DNA of 64,000 bases from positions 27,583-91,582 of the forward strand of contig JAFWEW010000033.1 of assembly GCA_017512725.1 (NCBI GenBank), in the 5' to 3' direction. The notes under the pieces were generated by a model that searched no databases, was not told where the DNA came from, and worked only from the letters and a program-made list of their open reading frames with translations. Of the stretch, positions 17,950 through 27,844 are shown one piece after another; position 1 is the first letter of the stretch, and each line of letters opens with the position of its first letter. A program made the translations under genes and the position numbers. The stretch is from Solobacterium sp. (GTDB lineage Bacteria > Bacillota_I > Bacilli_A > Erysipelotrichales > Erysipelotrichaceae).

Positions 17950-17952
17950 GTT

Positions 17953-19809
17953 CTACTCTCCCTTTTTCGTTTTTGTTTTTCTCCTTGACGCAGTACGGTA
18001 CGGTTCCGGCCCAATCAGGTGGCGCAGTTCAGCACCTTTGGACAGGTTACCTTCCACCTTCAGCTGTCCGTTGACAAACAACGCATCTGCCGAAGCGGTT
18101 CCGATCGCGATGTTGTACAGATTGTCGATCGTCGTGCTGAGCGATACATCCGCTCCGTCATAGGTATACGGCCTCATTTCCATACCGTCTTTTGTGAACT
18201 TCACATAGAAGGCACCGGCACCCGGCCCTTCAATATGGATTTCACAGACATTCAGGAAATCATCCGGCATCTTTGCCAGATATTTCTTTCTGGATTTCTC
18301 GAGATCCCCGTATACGACTTCCAGCGCCTCGTACGCATCCTTGAAAGTAACGTTCGGATCGAATCCGCTTCCGCTGATATCTGTATACATCTTCAGATAC
18401 GTACGTGCAGACTTCTTCCAGGAGAAATCCTTCCGCATACACCGGTCACGGATCTCCTCAAAGACATCACGCTGTGCAAAATACACTTTGACTGCTTCAT
18501 CAATGGCCAGCAGGAGTGCCTTAGGATTATAATCCGAAAAACTGAATCCGTCTCCGATTCCATCAAAATCCGAATACGGCCGGATCGTATCTTTCAGTCC
18601 GCCGGTCTCATGTACGATCGGCACGGTTCCATACCGCATTGCCATCATCTGGGAAAGACCGCAGGGTTCAAACGCAGACGGCATCAGATAGAAGTCCGCA
18701 CCGGCAAAGATCTTCGCGGCCATATCTTCCGTATACTGATCCGAGAACCCGAACTGTCCCATGTAGCTGTACGTACAGGTACTGAAGTAGTCGACATACC
18801 GCTGTTCTCCCTGACCGAAGATGATCAGCTGAATACCTTTGCGCATCAGTACCGGCAGAAGCTGCTGGATCAGGTCGATTCCCTTCTGATCAACCAGCCG
18901 GGCTACGACCGCAAACAGCGGCCAGTCCGGTTCTTTCCTTAGACCAAACGCCTCCTGGATATATTCCTTGCACTGATCCTTGCCGCTCTTGATGTTGGCA
19001 GTGAACGTACAGGGAATCCGGGGATCTTTGCCTGGGTCATAGTGATCCGGATCAATGCCGTTCAGGATCCCGTACATCTTGGGTTCCACAATATCGCAGA
19101 CCCCTTCCAGGCCTTTGCCAAACTGCGGGGAATGCAGTTCCTTGGCATACTGCGGTGATACCGTTGATACCGCATCGGCCATTAACATCGCTCCCTTCAT
19201 CAGGTTCACGTCATGACGGCCTTCATACTCATAGCCAAGACCACCCTGGTACCATCCCGGATCCAGCGCGAAGGTCGTTGTCAGTTCAGAAGCACCGAAC
19301 TGTCCCTGATAGGCGATGTTGTGAATCGTGAATACCGTACGGATGTTCCGGTAGTCGGGACGTTTTGCCTGATCATCTTTCAGATAGATAATGGAAAGTG
19401 CGGTTTCCCAGTCATTGCAGTGAAGGATATCCGGTACGAAATCAATCTCTTCCATGACATCGATTACCGCTTTGGAAAACCAGGCAAAGCGGAACCGGTC
19501 ATCATCATAGCCATAAAGCCGGTCCCGATAGAACAGCTGTTCATTGTCGATGAACCAGACCGGAACCCCGGACAGACTCCCCTTCAAGAGACCGCAGTAC
19601 AGGGTTGCGGCTCCTAATCGGATCTTCAGCTCTTTTACAAGCTTTACTTCATCCGCAAAGCGTTCTTTCACGCATTTGTAGTACGGGGTAATGATCACGG
19701 TATCCGTTTTCAGCTTTTTCAGTGCAGGCGGCAGAGAAAAAGCAACATCCGCAAGTCCTCCGGATTTGGAGAACGGTGCGCACTCACTCGTGACAAACAG
19801 AACTTTCAT
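17953..19809 (-). CDS. glgA: Glycogen synthase with C-terminal SCP2-like domain
   Basis: 618 residues against about 480 for ordinary GlgA. Residues 1-475 are a GT5 glycogen synthase, which transfers glucose from ADP-glucose to the growing glucan: substrate loop SKSGGLADVAFSLP near residue 14, TIHNIAYQGQF, IDPDHYDPGKD, VARLVDQKGIDL and the nucleotide-sugar site PSAFEPCGLSQM. The remaining 140 residues are extra: a helical linker followed by an SCP2-like fold (IHIEGPGAGAFYVKF ... LSTTIDNLYNIAIG ... NGQLKVEGNLSKG) and a basic tail. SCP2 domains bind lipids; its use on a glycogen synthase is unclear. No other glg gene is in the window. The ribosome site GAGGAG lies before the ATG. Confidence 0.9.
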   Translation of the reverse strand: MKVLFVTSECAPFSKSGGLADVAFSLPPALKKLKTDTVIITPYYKCVKERFADEVKLVKELKIRLGAATLYCGLLKGSLSGVPVWFIDNEQLFYRDRLYGYDDDRFRFAWFSKAVIDVMEEIDFVPDILHCNDWETALSIIYLKDDQAKRPDYRNIRTVFTIHNIAYQGQFGASELTTTFALDPGWYQGGLGYEYEGRHDVNLMKGAMLMADAVSTVSPQYAKELHSPQFGKGLEGVCDIVEPKMYGILNGIDPDHYDPGKDPRIPCTFTANIKSGKDQCKEYIQEAFGLRKEPDWPLFAVVARLVDQKGIDLIQQLLPVLMRKGIQLIIFGQGEQRYVDYFSTCTYSYMGQFGFSDQYTEDMAAKIFAGADFYLMPSAFEPCGLSQMMAMRYGTVPIVHETGGLKDTIRPYSDFDGIGDGFSFSDYNPKALLLAIDEAVKVYFAQRDVFEEIRDRCMRKDFSWKKSARTYLKMYTDISGSGFDPNVTFKDAYEALEVVYGDLEKSRKKYLAKMPDDFLNVCEIHIEGPGAGAFYVKFTKDGMEMRPYTYDGADVSLSTTIDNLYNIAIGTASADALFVNGQLKVEGNLSKGAELRHLIGPEPYRTASRRKTKTKKGE

Positions 19810-19973
19810 AAAGGATTCTCCTCATTTACAGTCTTCAAAATAGCTGATGATTTGAAATTATCAGAAATCTGACATCAGTGCTTTCGCTGCTGTTTTCACT
19901 ATATAAGAAGTAACTGCTGCTTTACGTGAAAAAAACGAGTACCGCTGGTATTCTTCCGGTACCCGTCTGCTAA
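19810..19973 (-). terminator. Upstream terminator and leader region of glgA
   Basis: CGGTACCCGT (19957-19966) pairs with ACGAGTACCG (19935-19944), followed leftward by seven U, a strong terminator for the upstream esterase operon at about 19929-19966. The rest (19810-19928) must carry the glgA promoter; a TATAGT-like -10 is visible near 19906 without a clear -35. Confidence 0.7.
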
Positions 19974-20519
19974 TCATTTTTCGTTCCGGTACGGATCGAT
20001 CGAATGAAGTGTTCCTTCCCCGGCCGGTTCGATCCCGGTTACTTCTGCCTGGGGGTTTTTCGTCTGAAGGAACATCGCAACCCGCTTTGCCTGATCCTTC
20101 AGTGCCATTTCCACCGGCAGGTCTCCCTTTGCGGTATGCAGGTCCAGAAACATCTTTCCCCGGGAATCGGAGCGGTAATGGATGGTTTCGATCTCCCCAT
20201 AGGACAGATCATAGATCTTTCCTTTGGCATATCCCAGCATCCGTTCTTCCAGAAAGAACGCCTGTCCGATCATGACCGCATCGGAGAAATCATCCAGATC
20301 TTTCACCTGTTTCAGCTGATGGTTCACCGACAGCTTTTCTTTGTAATAGAACACCATGACCGCAAACAATATGATGCCAAACCCGATGCCGATGTAGCGC
20401 AGCACTTCATTGTGACTGGAGGTATACAGAAACGTACAGACAAAGACACCCAGTGCCAGACCGGGAAGTACAAATACATACTTCATGGAAATAAAAGACT
20501 GTATATATCGTTTTACCAT
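19974..20519 (-). CDS. Putative membrane protein with a C-terminal globular domain
   Basis: 181 residues from the ATG at 20519, which overlaps the stop of the preceding hydrolase as TAATG; an in-frame extension further upstream lies inside that gene. Two adjacent hydrophobic segments (about residues 13-31 and 40-57) are followed by a soluble region of about 110 residues. The soluble part (KIYDLSYGEIETIHYRSDSR, MFLDLHTAKGDLPVEM) resembles the small PH-like domains of bacterial membrane proteins, but I do not recognise a family. It is translationally coupled to the esterase gene and followed by a strong terminator, so the three-gene operon zinc-ribbon, esterase, membrane protein is a unit. Confidence 0.7.
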   Translation of the reverse strand: MVKRYIQSFISMKYVFVLPGLALGVFVCTFLYTSSHNEVLRYIGIGFGIILFAVMVFYYKEKLSVNHQLKQVKDLDDFSDAVMIGQAFFLEERMLGYAKGKIYDLSYGEIETIHYRSDSRGKMFLDLHTAKGDLPVEMALKDQAKRVAMFLQTKNPQAEVTGIEPAGEGTLHSIDPYRNEK

Positions 20520-21274
20520 TATGCGTTGTCCCTCTGTTTCTTCAGCCATGTCACGGCAGCACTTACCATCTCGTCACAGTGATAGTCATAGCAGTGCGTA
20601 TCTCCCGGTATGATCACCAGCTCACTGTGTTCATACAGCTTTGCCGCATCTTCTGCCACCTTCACCGGTACGGTTTCATCCGCTTCTCCCTGAATGACCA
20701 GCACCGGTCCCTTATAGTTCGGCGCAACCTGTTCCGGGTAAATAGACTGTGCAATCCGGAGATAATTCCCCGACAGTACATGGTCTTCATCCAGCTGTAT
20801 TGACTCCGGTACCAGATCCTTGTCAAACGTATGTTCCAGCAGGATTCCGTTGCGGGCATCGTCCGGAATCATGACTGCCGGCGACAGTGCGATCAGCCCT
20901 TTGAGCTGTTCCCGTTTCATTCCCGCCGCCATCATAACCGTAAGGCCGCCCTGGGAATGCCCGGCAAGATACAGATCCGATACGCCTTCCATTTTGCGTG
21001 CATAGTCAATGACCGCAAGCACGTTATCGATCCAGCGGTACAGGTCGTGGTCAAAGAACCTGCCTCCGCTGCTGCCGTGGCCATACATCTCTGCCCGCAG
21101 CACACCAAACCCTTCGTTCACCAGTGCATCTTTCAGTGCGATCAGGTGCGGCTCTTCCATATGCCCCGTCAGACCATGGATCAGAATCAGCAGCGGTACG
21201 TTCCCGTTTTGGTTTTCCGGCAGTTCCAGCTGTGTATTCAGTTTGATGCCGCCGTCTTCAATCCAGAAATTCAT
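20519..21274 (-). CDS. Alpha/beta hydrolase, feruloyl/cinnamoyl-esterase-like
   Basis: 251 residues, an alpha/beta-hydrolase fold with nucleophile S107 in LAGHSQGGL, an oxyanion HGLTGHMEE near residue 33, D199 in QGEADETVP and H227 in PGDTHCYDYH. The stretch MYGHGSSGGRF plus an inserted lid of about 50 residues (130-180) is like the intracellular cinnamoyl/feruloyl esterases of gut lactobacilli and Butyrivibrio, which cut hydroxycinnamate esters released from plant cell walls. No signal peptide, so it acts inside the cell. Substrate is inferred from overall likeness only. The start overlaps the upstream zinc-ribbon gene (ATGA). Confidence 0.75.
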   Translation of the reverse strand: MNFWIEDGGIKLNTQLELPENQNGNVPLLILIHGLTGHMEEPHLIALKDALVNEGFGVLRAEMYGHGSSGGRFFDHDLYRWIDNVLAVIDYARKMEGVSDLYLAGHSQGGLTVMMAAGMKREQLKGLIALSPAVMIPDDARNGILLEHTFDKDLVPESIQLDEDHVLSGNYLRIAQSIYPEQVAPNYKGPVLVIQGEADETVPVKVAEDAAKLYEHSELVIIPGDTHCYDYHCDEMVSAAVTWLKKQRDNA

Positions 21275-21540
21275 ATCCAGCTGTAGTCTCCTCCGGTTAC
21301 CGCAAGGCTCAGCAGAGTATCATACTTCTCCACATTCTCTTCGCCTTCGATCACTTCTTTCAGTACCGCATCCTCTTTTTCTTCCGGCAGTGTTTCATCC
21401 GGCCCGATCTCCATATCATGTACTTCCCCGCAATAGGGGCAGACGATTCTTGGGGCAATCTTTACATCCAGGAACCGGTTCTGGCAATTGTCACATTCAT
21501 AGTATCCGCATCGGGCGGTTCCATCCGGTACATAGAACAT
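21271..21540 (-). CDS. Small zinc-ribbon protein
   Basis: 89 residues from the ATG at 21540, which has a good GAGGTGAAC site; an in-frame extension to 21744 lacks one. The first half is a four-cysteine zinc ribbon: CDNCQNRF followed by CPYCGEVHDM, with another Cys just before. The second half is acidic (EIGPDETLPEEKEDAVLKEV). No enzyme motif is seen. It overlaps the esterase start by four bases and leads that operon, so a regulatory or chaperone role is possible but unproven. Confidence 0.7.
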   Translation of the reverse strand: MFYVPDGTARCGYYECDNCQNRFLDVKIAPRIVCPYCGEVHDMEIGPDETLPEEKEDAVLKEVIEGEENVEKYDTLLSLAVTGGDYSWI

Positions 21541-21770
21541 ATCTCTGTTCACCTCGCTGTTGTTTCTATTGTATCGTTTTCCTTCGCCTCCACAATCATC
21601 GTCCGGAAAAGATGTGAAAAGAGTATTCGAGCCAGATACTGTCCATCCGGCCCAGATTGTCCGGATCGTTCCATCCCGTTTCAGATCGTCAATACGGCTT
21701 AGGCCTATAATGATTCGTTTTTTCGCACAAATCAAACCGCACATTAAGGGATAAGCGTTGTTTTTCGTGC

Positions 21771-21799
21771 AAAAGAGGCATTTTCTGATGAAATGCCTC
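21771..21799 (-). terminator. Terminator of the trp operon
   Basis: GAGGCATTT (21775-21783) and AAATGCCTC (21791-21799) form a perfect nine-base stem; read leftward it is followed by UUUUGC. It lies just after trpA. Confidence 0.8.
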
Positions 21800-21807
21800 C
21801 TGCTTTT

Positions 21808-22587
21808 CTATTTTGTCGAATGCACGGCCTCTGCCATCGCCCGCACGTATTCTCTGACCGGTTCTACAGCACTGGTGCCGTGTTCCGCAATTATCCGCAC
21901 GATTGCTGAACCGACGATCGCCCCGTCACTGAAGGAAGCCATCCGGCTGGCCTGTTCCGGTGTTGAGATCCCAAACCCGACGGCACAGGGGATATCGGTA
22001 CAGCTTCTTACCAGAGAGACCATGGATGGAATATCCGTTGTGATTGCACTGCGGACCCCGGTAACTCCAAGAGAAGAAACGATATACAGAAAGCCTTCTG
22101 CTTCCCTTGCGATTTTTTCGATACGTTCATTGGAGGTCGGTGCGATCATTGAGATCAGTTCGATTCCGTATTCCGTTGTTTTCTCCTGGAACTCCTGTTT
22201 TTCCTCAAACGGCACATCCGGCAGGATCAGCCCGTCGATACCAGCCTCCGAAGCCTGTTTCATGAACCGGTCCATGCCATAGGAGAACACCACATTGGCA
22301 TAGGTCATGAATACCAGGGGAATCGTTACCGTTTCCCGCAGCCGCTTTACCAGTTCAAAGATCTGATCGGTAGTTGTGCCTGCTTTCAGTGCCCGCTCAT
22401 CAGCCGCCATGATCACCGGCCCTTCTGCCGTCGGATCGGAAAACGGAATACCCAGTTCAATGAGATCTGCCCCGGCTTCTGCACAGGCCAGAACGATTTC
22501 TTCGGTAATTTTGAGATCCGGGTCACCGCAGGTGATAAACGGGATAAATGCTTTATGTGATTCAAACGCCTGACTTATCCTGCTCAT
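21808..22587 (-). CDS. trpA: Tryptophan synthase alpha chain
   Basis: 259 residues. TrpA cleaves indole-3-glycerol phosphate to indole and glyceraldehyde 3-phosphate and passes indole through a tunnel to TrpB. Seen: the catalytic Glu in [18 protein letters not shown] near residue 45, the catalytic Asp in [11 protein letters not shown] near residue 125, and phosphate-binding [12 protein letters not shown] and [11 protein letters not shown]. It overlaps trpB by four bases and closes the trpCDFBA operon before a terminator. Confidence 0.97.
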   Translation of the reverse strand: MSRISQAFESHKAFIPFITCGDPDLKITEEIVLACAEAGADLIELGIPFSDPTAEGPVIMAADERALKAGTTTDQIFELVKRLRETVTIPLVFMTYANVVFSYGMDRFMKQASEAGIDGLILPDVPFEEKQEFQEKTTEYGIELISMIAPTSNERIEKIAREAEGFLYIVSSLGVTGVRSAITTDIPSMVSLVRSCTDIPCAVGFGISTPEQASRMASFSDGAIVGSAIVRIIAEHGTSAVEPVREYVRAMAEAVHSTK

Positions 22588-23771
22588 TCGCTGATCTCCT
22601 CTCCGCGGTACTTTGCGACACTGACACAGTCTTTGTCTCCCCGTCCGGATACCGTTACCACTAGGATCTTATCCTTTGGAAGTGACGGCGCATACTTCAT
22701 CGCATAGGCAAGCGCATGTGCACTTTCAATTGCCGGAATAATACCTTCCATCCGGGAGACATACTCAAATGCCCCAACCGCTTCTTCATCCGTAATCGCT
22801 TCATACCGTGCCCTTCCGGTATCGTGGAGCCATGCGTGTTCCGGTCCGATGCCGGGATAATCCAGACCGGCTGAGATAGAATACACCGGTGCGATCTGCC
22901 CGAATTCATCCTGACAGAAATAAGACTTCATGCCATGAAAGATACCGAGCCGTCCGGTATGGATCGTTGCCGCGGTTTCAAAGGTATCGATTCCTCTGCC
23001 TGCCGCTTCACAGCCGATCAGTTCCACCTGTTCATCGGGTATGAAATGATAGAACGAACCGATCGCATTGGATCCTCCTCCGACACAGGCAATCACGGCA
23101 TCCGGCAGCCGTCCTTCTTTTTCCAGCATCTGGCTGCGGATCTCGTCCGAGATCACCGCCTGGAAATCCCGTACGATGGTCGGAAACGGATGAGGCCCCA
23201 TGACGGAGCCGAGGCAGTAATGCGTATCTGCGATCCGGGATGTCCATTCCCGCATTGCCTGCGATACTGCATCTTTAAGCGTTGCGGTTCCGGTCGTGAC
23301 CGGAATAACCTCTGCTCCGAGCAGTTTCATCTTATAGACATTGAGTGCCTGCCGTCTGGTATCTTCTTCTCCCATAAAGACAACGCACTCCATGCCAAAC
23401 AGTGCGGCGGCAGTTGCGGTTGCCACACCATGCTGGCCGGCTCCGGTCTCTGCGATCAGCCGGGTCTTTCCCATCTTCTTTGCCAGCAGTGCCTGACCGA
23501 GCACGTTGTTGATCTTGTGTGCACCGGTATGGTTCAGGTCTTCCCGTTTCAGATAGATCTTCGCACCGCCAAGATCTTCACTCATCCGTTTTGCGTAATA
23601 CAGGCGGCTTGGCCTGCCTGCGTATTCATTGAACAGTTCCGACAGTTCGCTTTTAAATTCCGGATCATCTTTGTACCGGTTATACGCTTCTTCCAGTTCG
23701 ATTACCGCATTCATCAGCGTTTCCGGGATATACTGTCCGCCATGGATGCCGAATCTTCCGTTGTTATGCAT
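22584..23771 (-). CDS. trpB: Tryptophan synthase beta chain
   Basis: 395 residues from the ATG at 23771 ([17 protein letters not shown]). TrpB condenses indole with serine on pyridoxal phosphate. The PLP lysine is in HTGAHKINN near residue 85, the phosphate-binding glycine loop in [12 protein letters not shown] and the tunnel region [16 protein letters not shown] are present. It is the TrpB1 type that works with TrpA. It overlaps trpF by eight bases and trpA by four, so all these genes are translationally coupled. Confidence 0.97.
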   Translation of the reverse strand: MHNNGRFGIHGGQYIPETLMNAVIELEEAYNRYKDDPEFKSELSELFNEYAGRPSRLYYAKRMSEDLGGAKIYLKREDLNHTGAHKINNVLGQALLAKKMGKTRLIAETGAGQHGVATATAAALFGMECVVFMGEEDTRRQALNVYKMKLLGAEVIPVTTGTATLKDAVSQAMREWTSRIADTHYCLGSVMGPHPFPTIVRDFQAVISDEIRSQMLEKEGRLPDAVIACVGGGSNAIGSFYHFIPDEQVELIGCEAAGRGIDTFETAATIHTGRLGIFHGMKSYFCQDEFGQIAPVYSISAGLDYPGIGPEHAWLHDTGRARYEAITDEEAVGAFEYVSRMEGIIPAIESAHALAYAMKYAPSLPKDKILVVTVSGRGDKDCVSVAKYRGEEISE

Positions 23772-24378
23772 GACTGTCCTCCTTCCGTACCGCCTTTGCA
23801 AAGGCCTTCATTTTCTTTGGGTCTTTTCTATGATCCGTTTCGATCCCGGAGCTCGTATCTACTCCATAGGGATGCAGGAAGCGGATCGCTTCGGATACAT
23901 TCTCCGCATCCAGCCCTCCTGCAAGCATGTATTCTCTGTTTACATCCTTTAACAGGCTGAGCCGAACCCGTCTTCCTTCCCCAGCCCCGCCATCCAGCAG
24001 GATCCGGTCCGCAGAAGAAGAAAGTGCCTTCTGTACATCTTCTTCGTTATGAATGATAAACGCCTTGATGACCGGAACCTTCGGAAAACGTTCCTTCAGT
24101 TCCTGTACCATCTGATCTTCTTCGCTTCCGTGCAGCTGAATGACATCGATAATCCCTTCTGTCACAAAGGAAGCGATATATTCCACATCTTCATTGACGA
24201 ATACGCCGCACATCGCAATGCCCGGATCCAGCAATGTCTTAAGTCGTTTTGCCTGTTCCCGGTCTACAGATCGCTTATATCCTGCCGACAGGATCATACC
24301 GGCATAGTCCGGATGGATCCCGTTTACCGCAAGGATATCTTCTTCCCTGCGCAGCCCGCAGAACTTGATCGTTGTCAT
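23764..24378 (-). CDS. trpF: Phosphoribosylanthranilate isomerase
   Basis: 204 residues. TrpF carries out the Amadori rearrangement of phosphoribosylanthranilate. Seen: the start [17 protein letters not shown] with the catalytic Cys near residue 7, [27 protein letters not shown] and the late [14 protein letters not shown] with the phosphate loop and [10 protein letters not shown]. The family's usual general acid Asp is in [11 protein letters not shown]. Four-base overlap with trpD and eight with trpB. Confidence 0.95.
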   Translation of the reverse strand: MTTIKFCGLRREEDILAVNGIHPDYAGMILSAGYKRSVDREQAKRLKTLLDPGIAMCGVFVNEDVEYIASFVTEGIIDVIQLHGSEEDQMVQELKERFPKVPVIKAFIIHNEEDVQKALSSSADRILLDGGAGEGRRVRLSLLKDVNREYMLAGGLDAENVSEAIRFLHPYGVDTSSGIETDHRKDPKKMKAFAKAVRKEDSHA

Positions 24379-25400
24379 ATCTGACTGCTCTCAGCGATAT
24401 AGGATTCCATGACCCGGTAAGCAGAACCGTCATCGATCAGCTGTTCTGCCATCCGTACGCCTTCTTCCATACTGTCGGCTTTTCCGCCGATGAAGATGCC
24501 GGCTCCGGCATTGAGTACAACGGCATTGCGCTTGGTGCCCTGAATCGTACCGTTCAGGATGCCGCGGGTAATGATCGCATTTTCTTCCGGTGTGCCGCCG
24601 ACCAGTTCATCTTTTGTGCCGGCTGTTAAGCCAAACTGTTCCGGTGTAATTACCGTAGTACGGTAATACCCGTCTTTGAGTTCACAGGTCGTGGTCGGAC
24701 CGACGGCAGAGATCTCATCGAGCTTTTCCTGACCGTAAACAACCAGAGCGCGCTTTACGCCAAGCTTGTCGAGTACTTTAGCGATTGGTTCGACAAGATA
24801 TTCATCATAGACGCCCAGCACAAAGTATTCCGGGCAGGCAGGATTGGTCAGAGGCCCGAGAATATTGAATACCGTACGGAAGCCGAGTTCCTTCCGGATC
24901 GGACCGACGTATTTCATAGCCGCATGGTATTTCTGGGCAAAGAAGAAGCACATTCCGGTCTTCTCGAGCAGTGCCAGTGCCTGTTCGGGATCCTGACTGA
25001 TATTTGCGCCGAGGGCTTCCTGACAGTCTGCGGTTCCGCAGAGGGAAGAAGCGGCCCGGTTACCGTGCTTTGCGACTTTGATTCCGGAAGCGGCGATCAC
25101 AAATGCCGCTGTTGTGGAGATATTGAACGAATGTGCACCGTCTCCGCCGGTACCGACGATCTCCAGTACTTCCATGCCCGGATGAGGAACCGGGGTCGCA
25201 TGTTCACGCATGGCTGCCGCACAGCCGGAGATCTCATCGATCGTTTCTGCACGGGTGCTCTTGGTTGCCAGTGCGGCGAGGAATGCGGCATTCTGGGTCG
25301 GTGTGGTTTCACCGGACATGATTTCATTCATGACGGTATAGGCTTCCTGATAGGTCAGGTCCCCCTTGTTGGAAATCTTTTCAATTGCTTCGCGGATCAT
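24375..25400 (-). CDS. trpD: Anthranilate phosphoribosyltransferase
   Basis: 341 residues. TrpD joins anthranilate to PRPP. Seen: the glycine-rich PRPP loop [15 protein letters not shown] near residue 79, [15 protein letters not shown] near residue 107 and [21 protein letters not shown] near residue 160. It is a stand-alone TrpD, not fused to a glutamine amidotransferase. It overlaps trpC and trpF by four bases each. Its substrate anthranilate would need TrpE and TrpG, which are not encoded in this operon. Confidence 0.97.
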   Translation of the reverse strand: MIREAIEKISNKGDLTYQEAYTVMNEIMSGETTPTQNAAFLAALATKSTRAETIDEISGCAAAMREHATPVPHPGMEVLEIVGTGGDGAHSFNISTTAAFVIAASGIKVAKHGNRAASSLCGTADCQEALGANISQDPEQALALLEKTGMCFFFAQKYHAAMKYVGPIRKELGFRTVFNILGPLTNPACPEYFVLGVYDEYLVEPIAKVLDKLGVKRALVVYGQEKLDEISAVGPTTTCELKDGYYRTTVITPEQFGLTAGTKDELVGGTPEENAIITRGILNGTIQGTKRNAVVLNAGAGIFIGGKADSMEEGVRMAEQLIDDGSAYRVMESYIAESSQI

Positions 25401-26185
25401 AGTGTTTCTCCTTTCAGCTCCCTGAGCTTTTTCTTTCGGTCATCTGCTTTCATGAGCGTTTCTCCGATGAGGACGCCGTGGATGCCGTTCTGTTCCAGAA
25501 CGATGATGTCTTCCCTTGTTTTGATTCCGCTTTCTGCCACCATCAGCACATCTTCCCCGATCAGGCTCCTTAAGCGGATACTGTTGTATGGATCAACCGT
25601 GAAGTCATGGAGACAGCGGTTGTTGACACCGATGATCCTGGCACCGCAGTCCTGTGCCACTTTCACTTCCTCTTCATCATGGGCTTCCGTCAGAGCTGAT
25701 AAGCCAAGCTCTTCCGTGATCTTCAGATACTCCTGCAGTTCCTGCTCACTGAGAATCGCTGCGATGAGCAGAACCGCCGATGCCCCAAGCAGCTTTGCCT
25801 CATAGATCATGTACGGATCGACTGTGAAGTCTTTCCGCAGTACCGGAATGCGTACCGTTTCTGCGATCTCTTTGAGATACGTATCCGAACCAAGGAACCA
25901 CTTTGGTTCGGTCAGACAGGAGATCGCATCTGCGCCGGCATCTTCATACGATCGGGCAATTTCCAGATACGGGAATTCCGGGGATATCAGACCTTTGGAA
26001 GGCGATGCCTTTTTGCATTCGCAGATAAAGCTCATCCCCGGTTTTGCAAGAGCGTCATAGAAGGAAGGGACCGGTTTATCTGCACAGGCTTCTGCCATTA
26101 ACCGCATCTCTTCGTATGGAACCAGTTTCTTTTTCTGTTCCACCCGATGACGTGCATATGCGCTGAGCTGTTCCAGGATATCCAT
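25397..26185 (-). CDS. trpC: Indole-3-glycerol-phosphate synthase
   Basis: 262 residues from the ATG at 26185, eight bases after GGAGG; a TTG at 26200 overlaps that site. TrpC closes the indole ring from carboxyphenylaminodeoxyribulose phosphate. Seen: [16 protein letters not shown] with the catalytic Lys near residue 50, [42 protein letters not shown] [21 protein letters not shown] and [12 protein letters not shown]. It is the first gene of the operon and directly follows the T-box leader. Confidence 0.97.
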   Translation of the reverse strand: MDILEQLSAYARHRVEQKKKLVPYEEMRLMAEACADKPVPSFYDALAKPGMSFICECKKASPSKGLISPEFPYLEIARSYEDAGADAISCLTEPKWFLGSDTYLKEIAETVRIPVLRKDFTVDPYMIYEAKLLGASAVLLIAAILSEQELQEYLKITEELGLSALTEAHDEEEVKVAQDCGARIIGVNNRCLHDFTVDPYNSIRLRSLIGEDVLMVAESGIKTREDIIVLEQNGIHGVLIGETLMKADDRKKKLRELKGETL

Positions 26186-26200
26186 ACCGTCTTCCTCCAA

Positions 26201-26470
26201 AAAGAAATCCCCGACAGAACTTGCGTTCCATCGGGGACGATTTTTCTAATCGCGGTGCCACCCCAGTTCACACAGCTGTGTGCGCTCAGCAGGATACAGT
26301 CATATCCCCGGGCTTTTAACGCTGCCCCTGCGTCAGAGAATACTCGGTTCCCCTTTGACTCTGCCCTCCGTGATCCATTTGACAGACTGTGCTTCTGCCC
26401 GGCTCTCACCTGCCCGGACTCTCTTTGAGATCATATCTGCCGTTATCTTCACGTCACTGGTTTTCGAATA
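26201..26470 (-). promoter_or_regulatory. T-box riboswitch leader of the trp operon
   Basis: The hallmark T-box sequence GGGTGGCACCGCG is on the minus strand at 26251-26263. It is followed by a terminator, TCCCCGA (26231-26237 side) pairing with TCGGGGA (26208-26214 side) plus a U run, that competes with the antiterminator. Upstream lies a long structured stem I region containing AGAGAGTCCGGG and GAGAGCCGGGCAG. The likely specifier is TGG (Trp) in AAATGGATC at 26375-26377, fitting a tryptophan operon: uncharged tRNA-Trp would stabilise the antiterminator and switch on trpCDFBA. Confidence 0.9.
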
Positions 26471-26475
26471 TCTGA

Positions 26476-26504
26476 ATGATACCTTGAAATGTATGCGATT
26501 TCAA
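26476..26504 (-). promoter_or_regulatory. Promoter of the trp operon
   Basis: Minus-strand TTGAAA (26499-26504), 17-base spacer, TATCAT (26476-26481). It sits immediately upstream of the T-box leader, so transcription would begin near 26469. Confidence 0.65.
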
Positions 26505-26648
26505 TAGTTTTTCAGAAACTTTTTCAACATGTTTCACAGATTGTAAATTCTTTCTTGTATTTCACCGTGCCTGCAGGTTTCCATATTGGAACGGCGTTTC
26601 CCTGTTATTCGGTACTTCCTGGTTTGATCAGTTCTGATCCGTTGTGAT
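26505..26648. other. No feature recognised
   Basis: AT-rich spacer between the trp promoter and the end of the broken ATPase gene; no gene, terminator or repeat stands out. Confidence 0.4.
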
Positions 26649-27050
26649 TCAGGAAAGGTCGTCCCTCTTCAGAAACTGAATTAGTTCTAAATGATCCACT
26701 GTGCTGGTGGAATAATCCAGTTCGTCGTTTGTAATCGATATCTTCCGGTTTGACTGATCAAGCCTGCTGAATGCGCTGAATTCGCGTTCATAGGCTTTTT
26801 CTTCCTGAACACTTAACGCAGCCTGAATGTAATAAGCTTTGGAATCCTTCTGTACGTAAAAATCGATTTCTCTGCCGTTATTCTGAAATACAGAAACGTC
26901 ATTCCCTTTGTAGTGAAGTTCATTAAATACGATATTTTCCATATTGTGAGACAGGTCAAACCGATTGTTTTTTACACGTATGGAATTCATTGCGACATTG
27001 GTGCGATATATCGTTCTCTCTTAATCATATCCTTCCCTTTCAGTTCCGTT
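26649..27050 (-). pseudogene. C-terminal fragment of a DUF4143-type ATPase
   Basis: Residues from MENIVFNELHYKGNDV to REIDFYVQKDSKAYYIQAAL and FSAFSRLDQSNRKISITND line up with the last third of the intact ATPase at 16.0-17.2 kb (IENVVYIELLRRGY, KEIDFVAREL, FSRLDDGYKKILITMD). Further upstream the match continues in a different frame near 27010-27045 (ELKGKDMIKRERYIAPM against DIKGKEYLKTQNKYYVADM), so a frameshift has occurred. The N-terminal ATPase domain is missing; similarity ends at the inverted repeat at 27053. Dead gene. Confidence 0.75.
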
Positions 27051-27052
27051 CT

Positions 27053-27096
27053 ACTGACAGATTTTGTGCAAACAACAAAAATCTGTCAGTAGAATA
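27053..27096. repeat. Inverted repeat and first copy of a direct repeat
   Basis: ACTGACAGATTTT (27053-27065) is mirrored by AAAATCTGTCAGT (27078-27090). The right arm continues as AAATCTGTCAGTAGAATAC, which recurs with one change at 27845-27863, so the pair brackets the XRE regulator gene. Confidence 0.65.
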
Positions 27097-27294
27097 CTGC
27101 GGATGGGTGTACAACTGGAGAAAGAAGATCTTTGGGAATGGCTCAAACGGTCCTATGGACAGCCGTGGCAAACACAAAAACAGGCCGTATTCTACCAGAA
27201 GTAGAACTTTTTCAAATTTCCCGTTACTTACGAATTCCTTCCCGTAACGTATCATGGTATTGCGGACCGCACCAATGACAACTCAGGAGAAACT

Positions 27295-27837
27295 ATGGAC
27301 ACATTGAAAATCGGAAAATATATCCAGCATTTACGGAAGACAGCCGGCATGACACAGAAAGACCTTGCGGAAAAACTGAACATTTCGTTTCAGGCGGTTT
27401 CCAAATGGGAGAACGGTGATACGCTTCCTGACACCGGTATTCTTCTTGACCTGTGCGACATACTGAATACGACCGCAGACAAACTGCTCAATGGAGGAAG
27501 TCTCGCACCCGTCGAGCGAAAGCTTATGAAACTTGAGGATGTTATTACAGGCTTTCAGTATATCGAAAACATCGGAACGCTTTTCGGAGAAGACTGTACG
27601 TTTTTCGTGGGTATGGTGAACGGAATCAACGAAAAAATGAATATCGATCTTCTGACCTATCTGAAAGATCCTAAGACCCGTGAAGTAATGTATGCAGAGG
27701 TGCTGATCCAGGGAATCCTTTCCGGGCGTACCGTCGATATGGAAGAAATAGAAGCGAATTTCCAAAACGAAAAGATGATTCATACAATCCGGCGTTACCT
27801 TGCCAAAGCAGACGGGAACCCGGAGGCAGCCGGATAA
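27295..27837 (+). CDS. XRE-family transcriptional regulator
   Basis: 180 residues, AGGAGA upstream of the ATG. Residues 6-60 are a Cro/CI helix-turn-helix: YIQHLRKTAGMTQKDLAEKL then ISFQAVSKWENGDTLPDTG. The C-terminal 110 residues (ITGFQYIENIGTLFGEDC ... VLIQGILSGRTVDMEE) are a helical domain without a recognised ligand site. It is flanked by near-identical 19-bp repeats, and by broken genes on its left, so it may be part of an acquired fragment. The repeats are candidate binding sites for it. Followed by a strong terminator. Confidence 0.85.
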   Translation: MDTLKIGKYIQHLRKTAGMTQKDLAEKLNISFQAVSKWENGDTLPDTGILLDLCDILNTTADKLLNGGSLAPVERKLMKLEDVITGFQYIENIGTLFGEDCTFFVGMVNGINEKMNIDLLTYLKDPKTREVMYAEVLIQGILSGRTVDMEEIEANFQNEKMIHTIRRYLAKADGNPEAAG

Positions 27838-27844
27838 GTAATAC

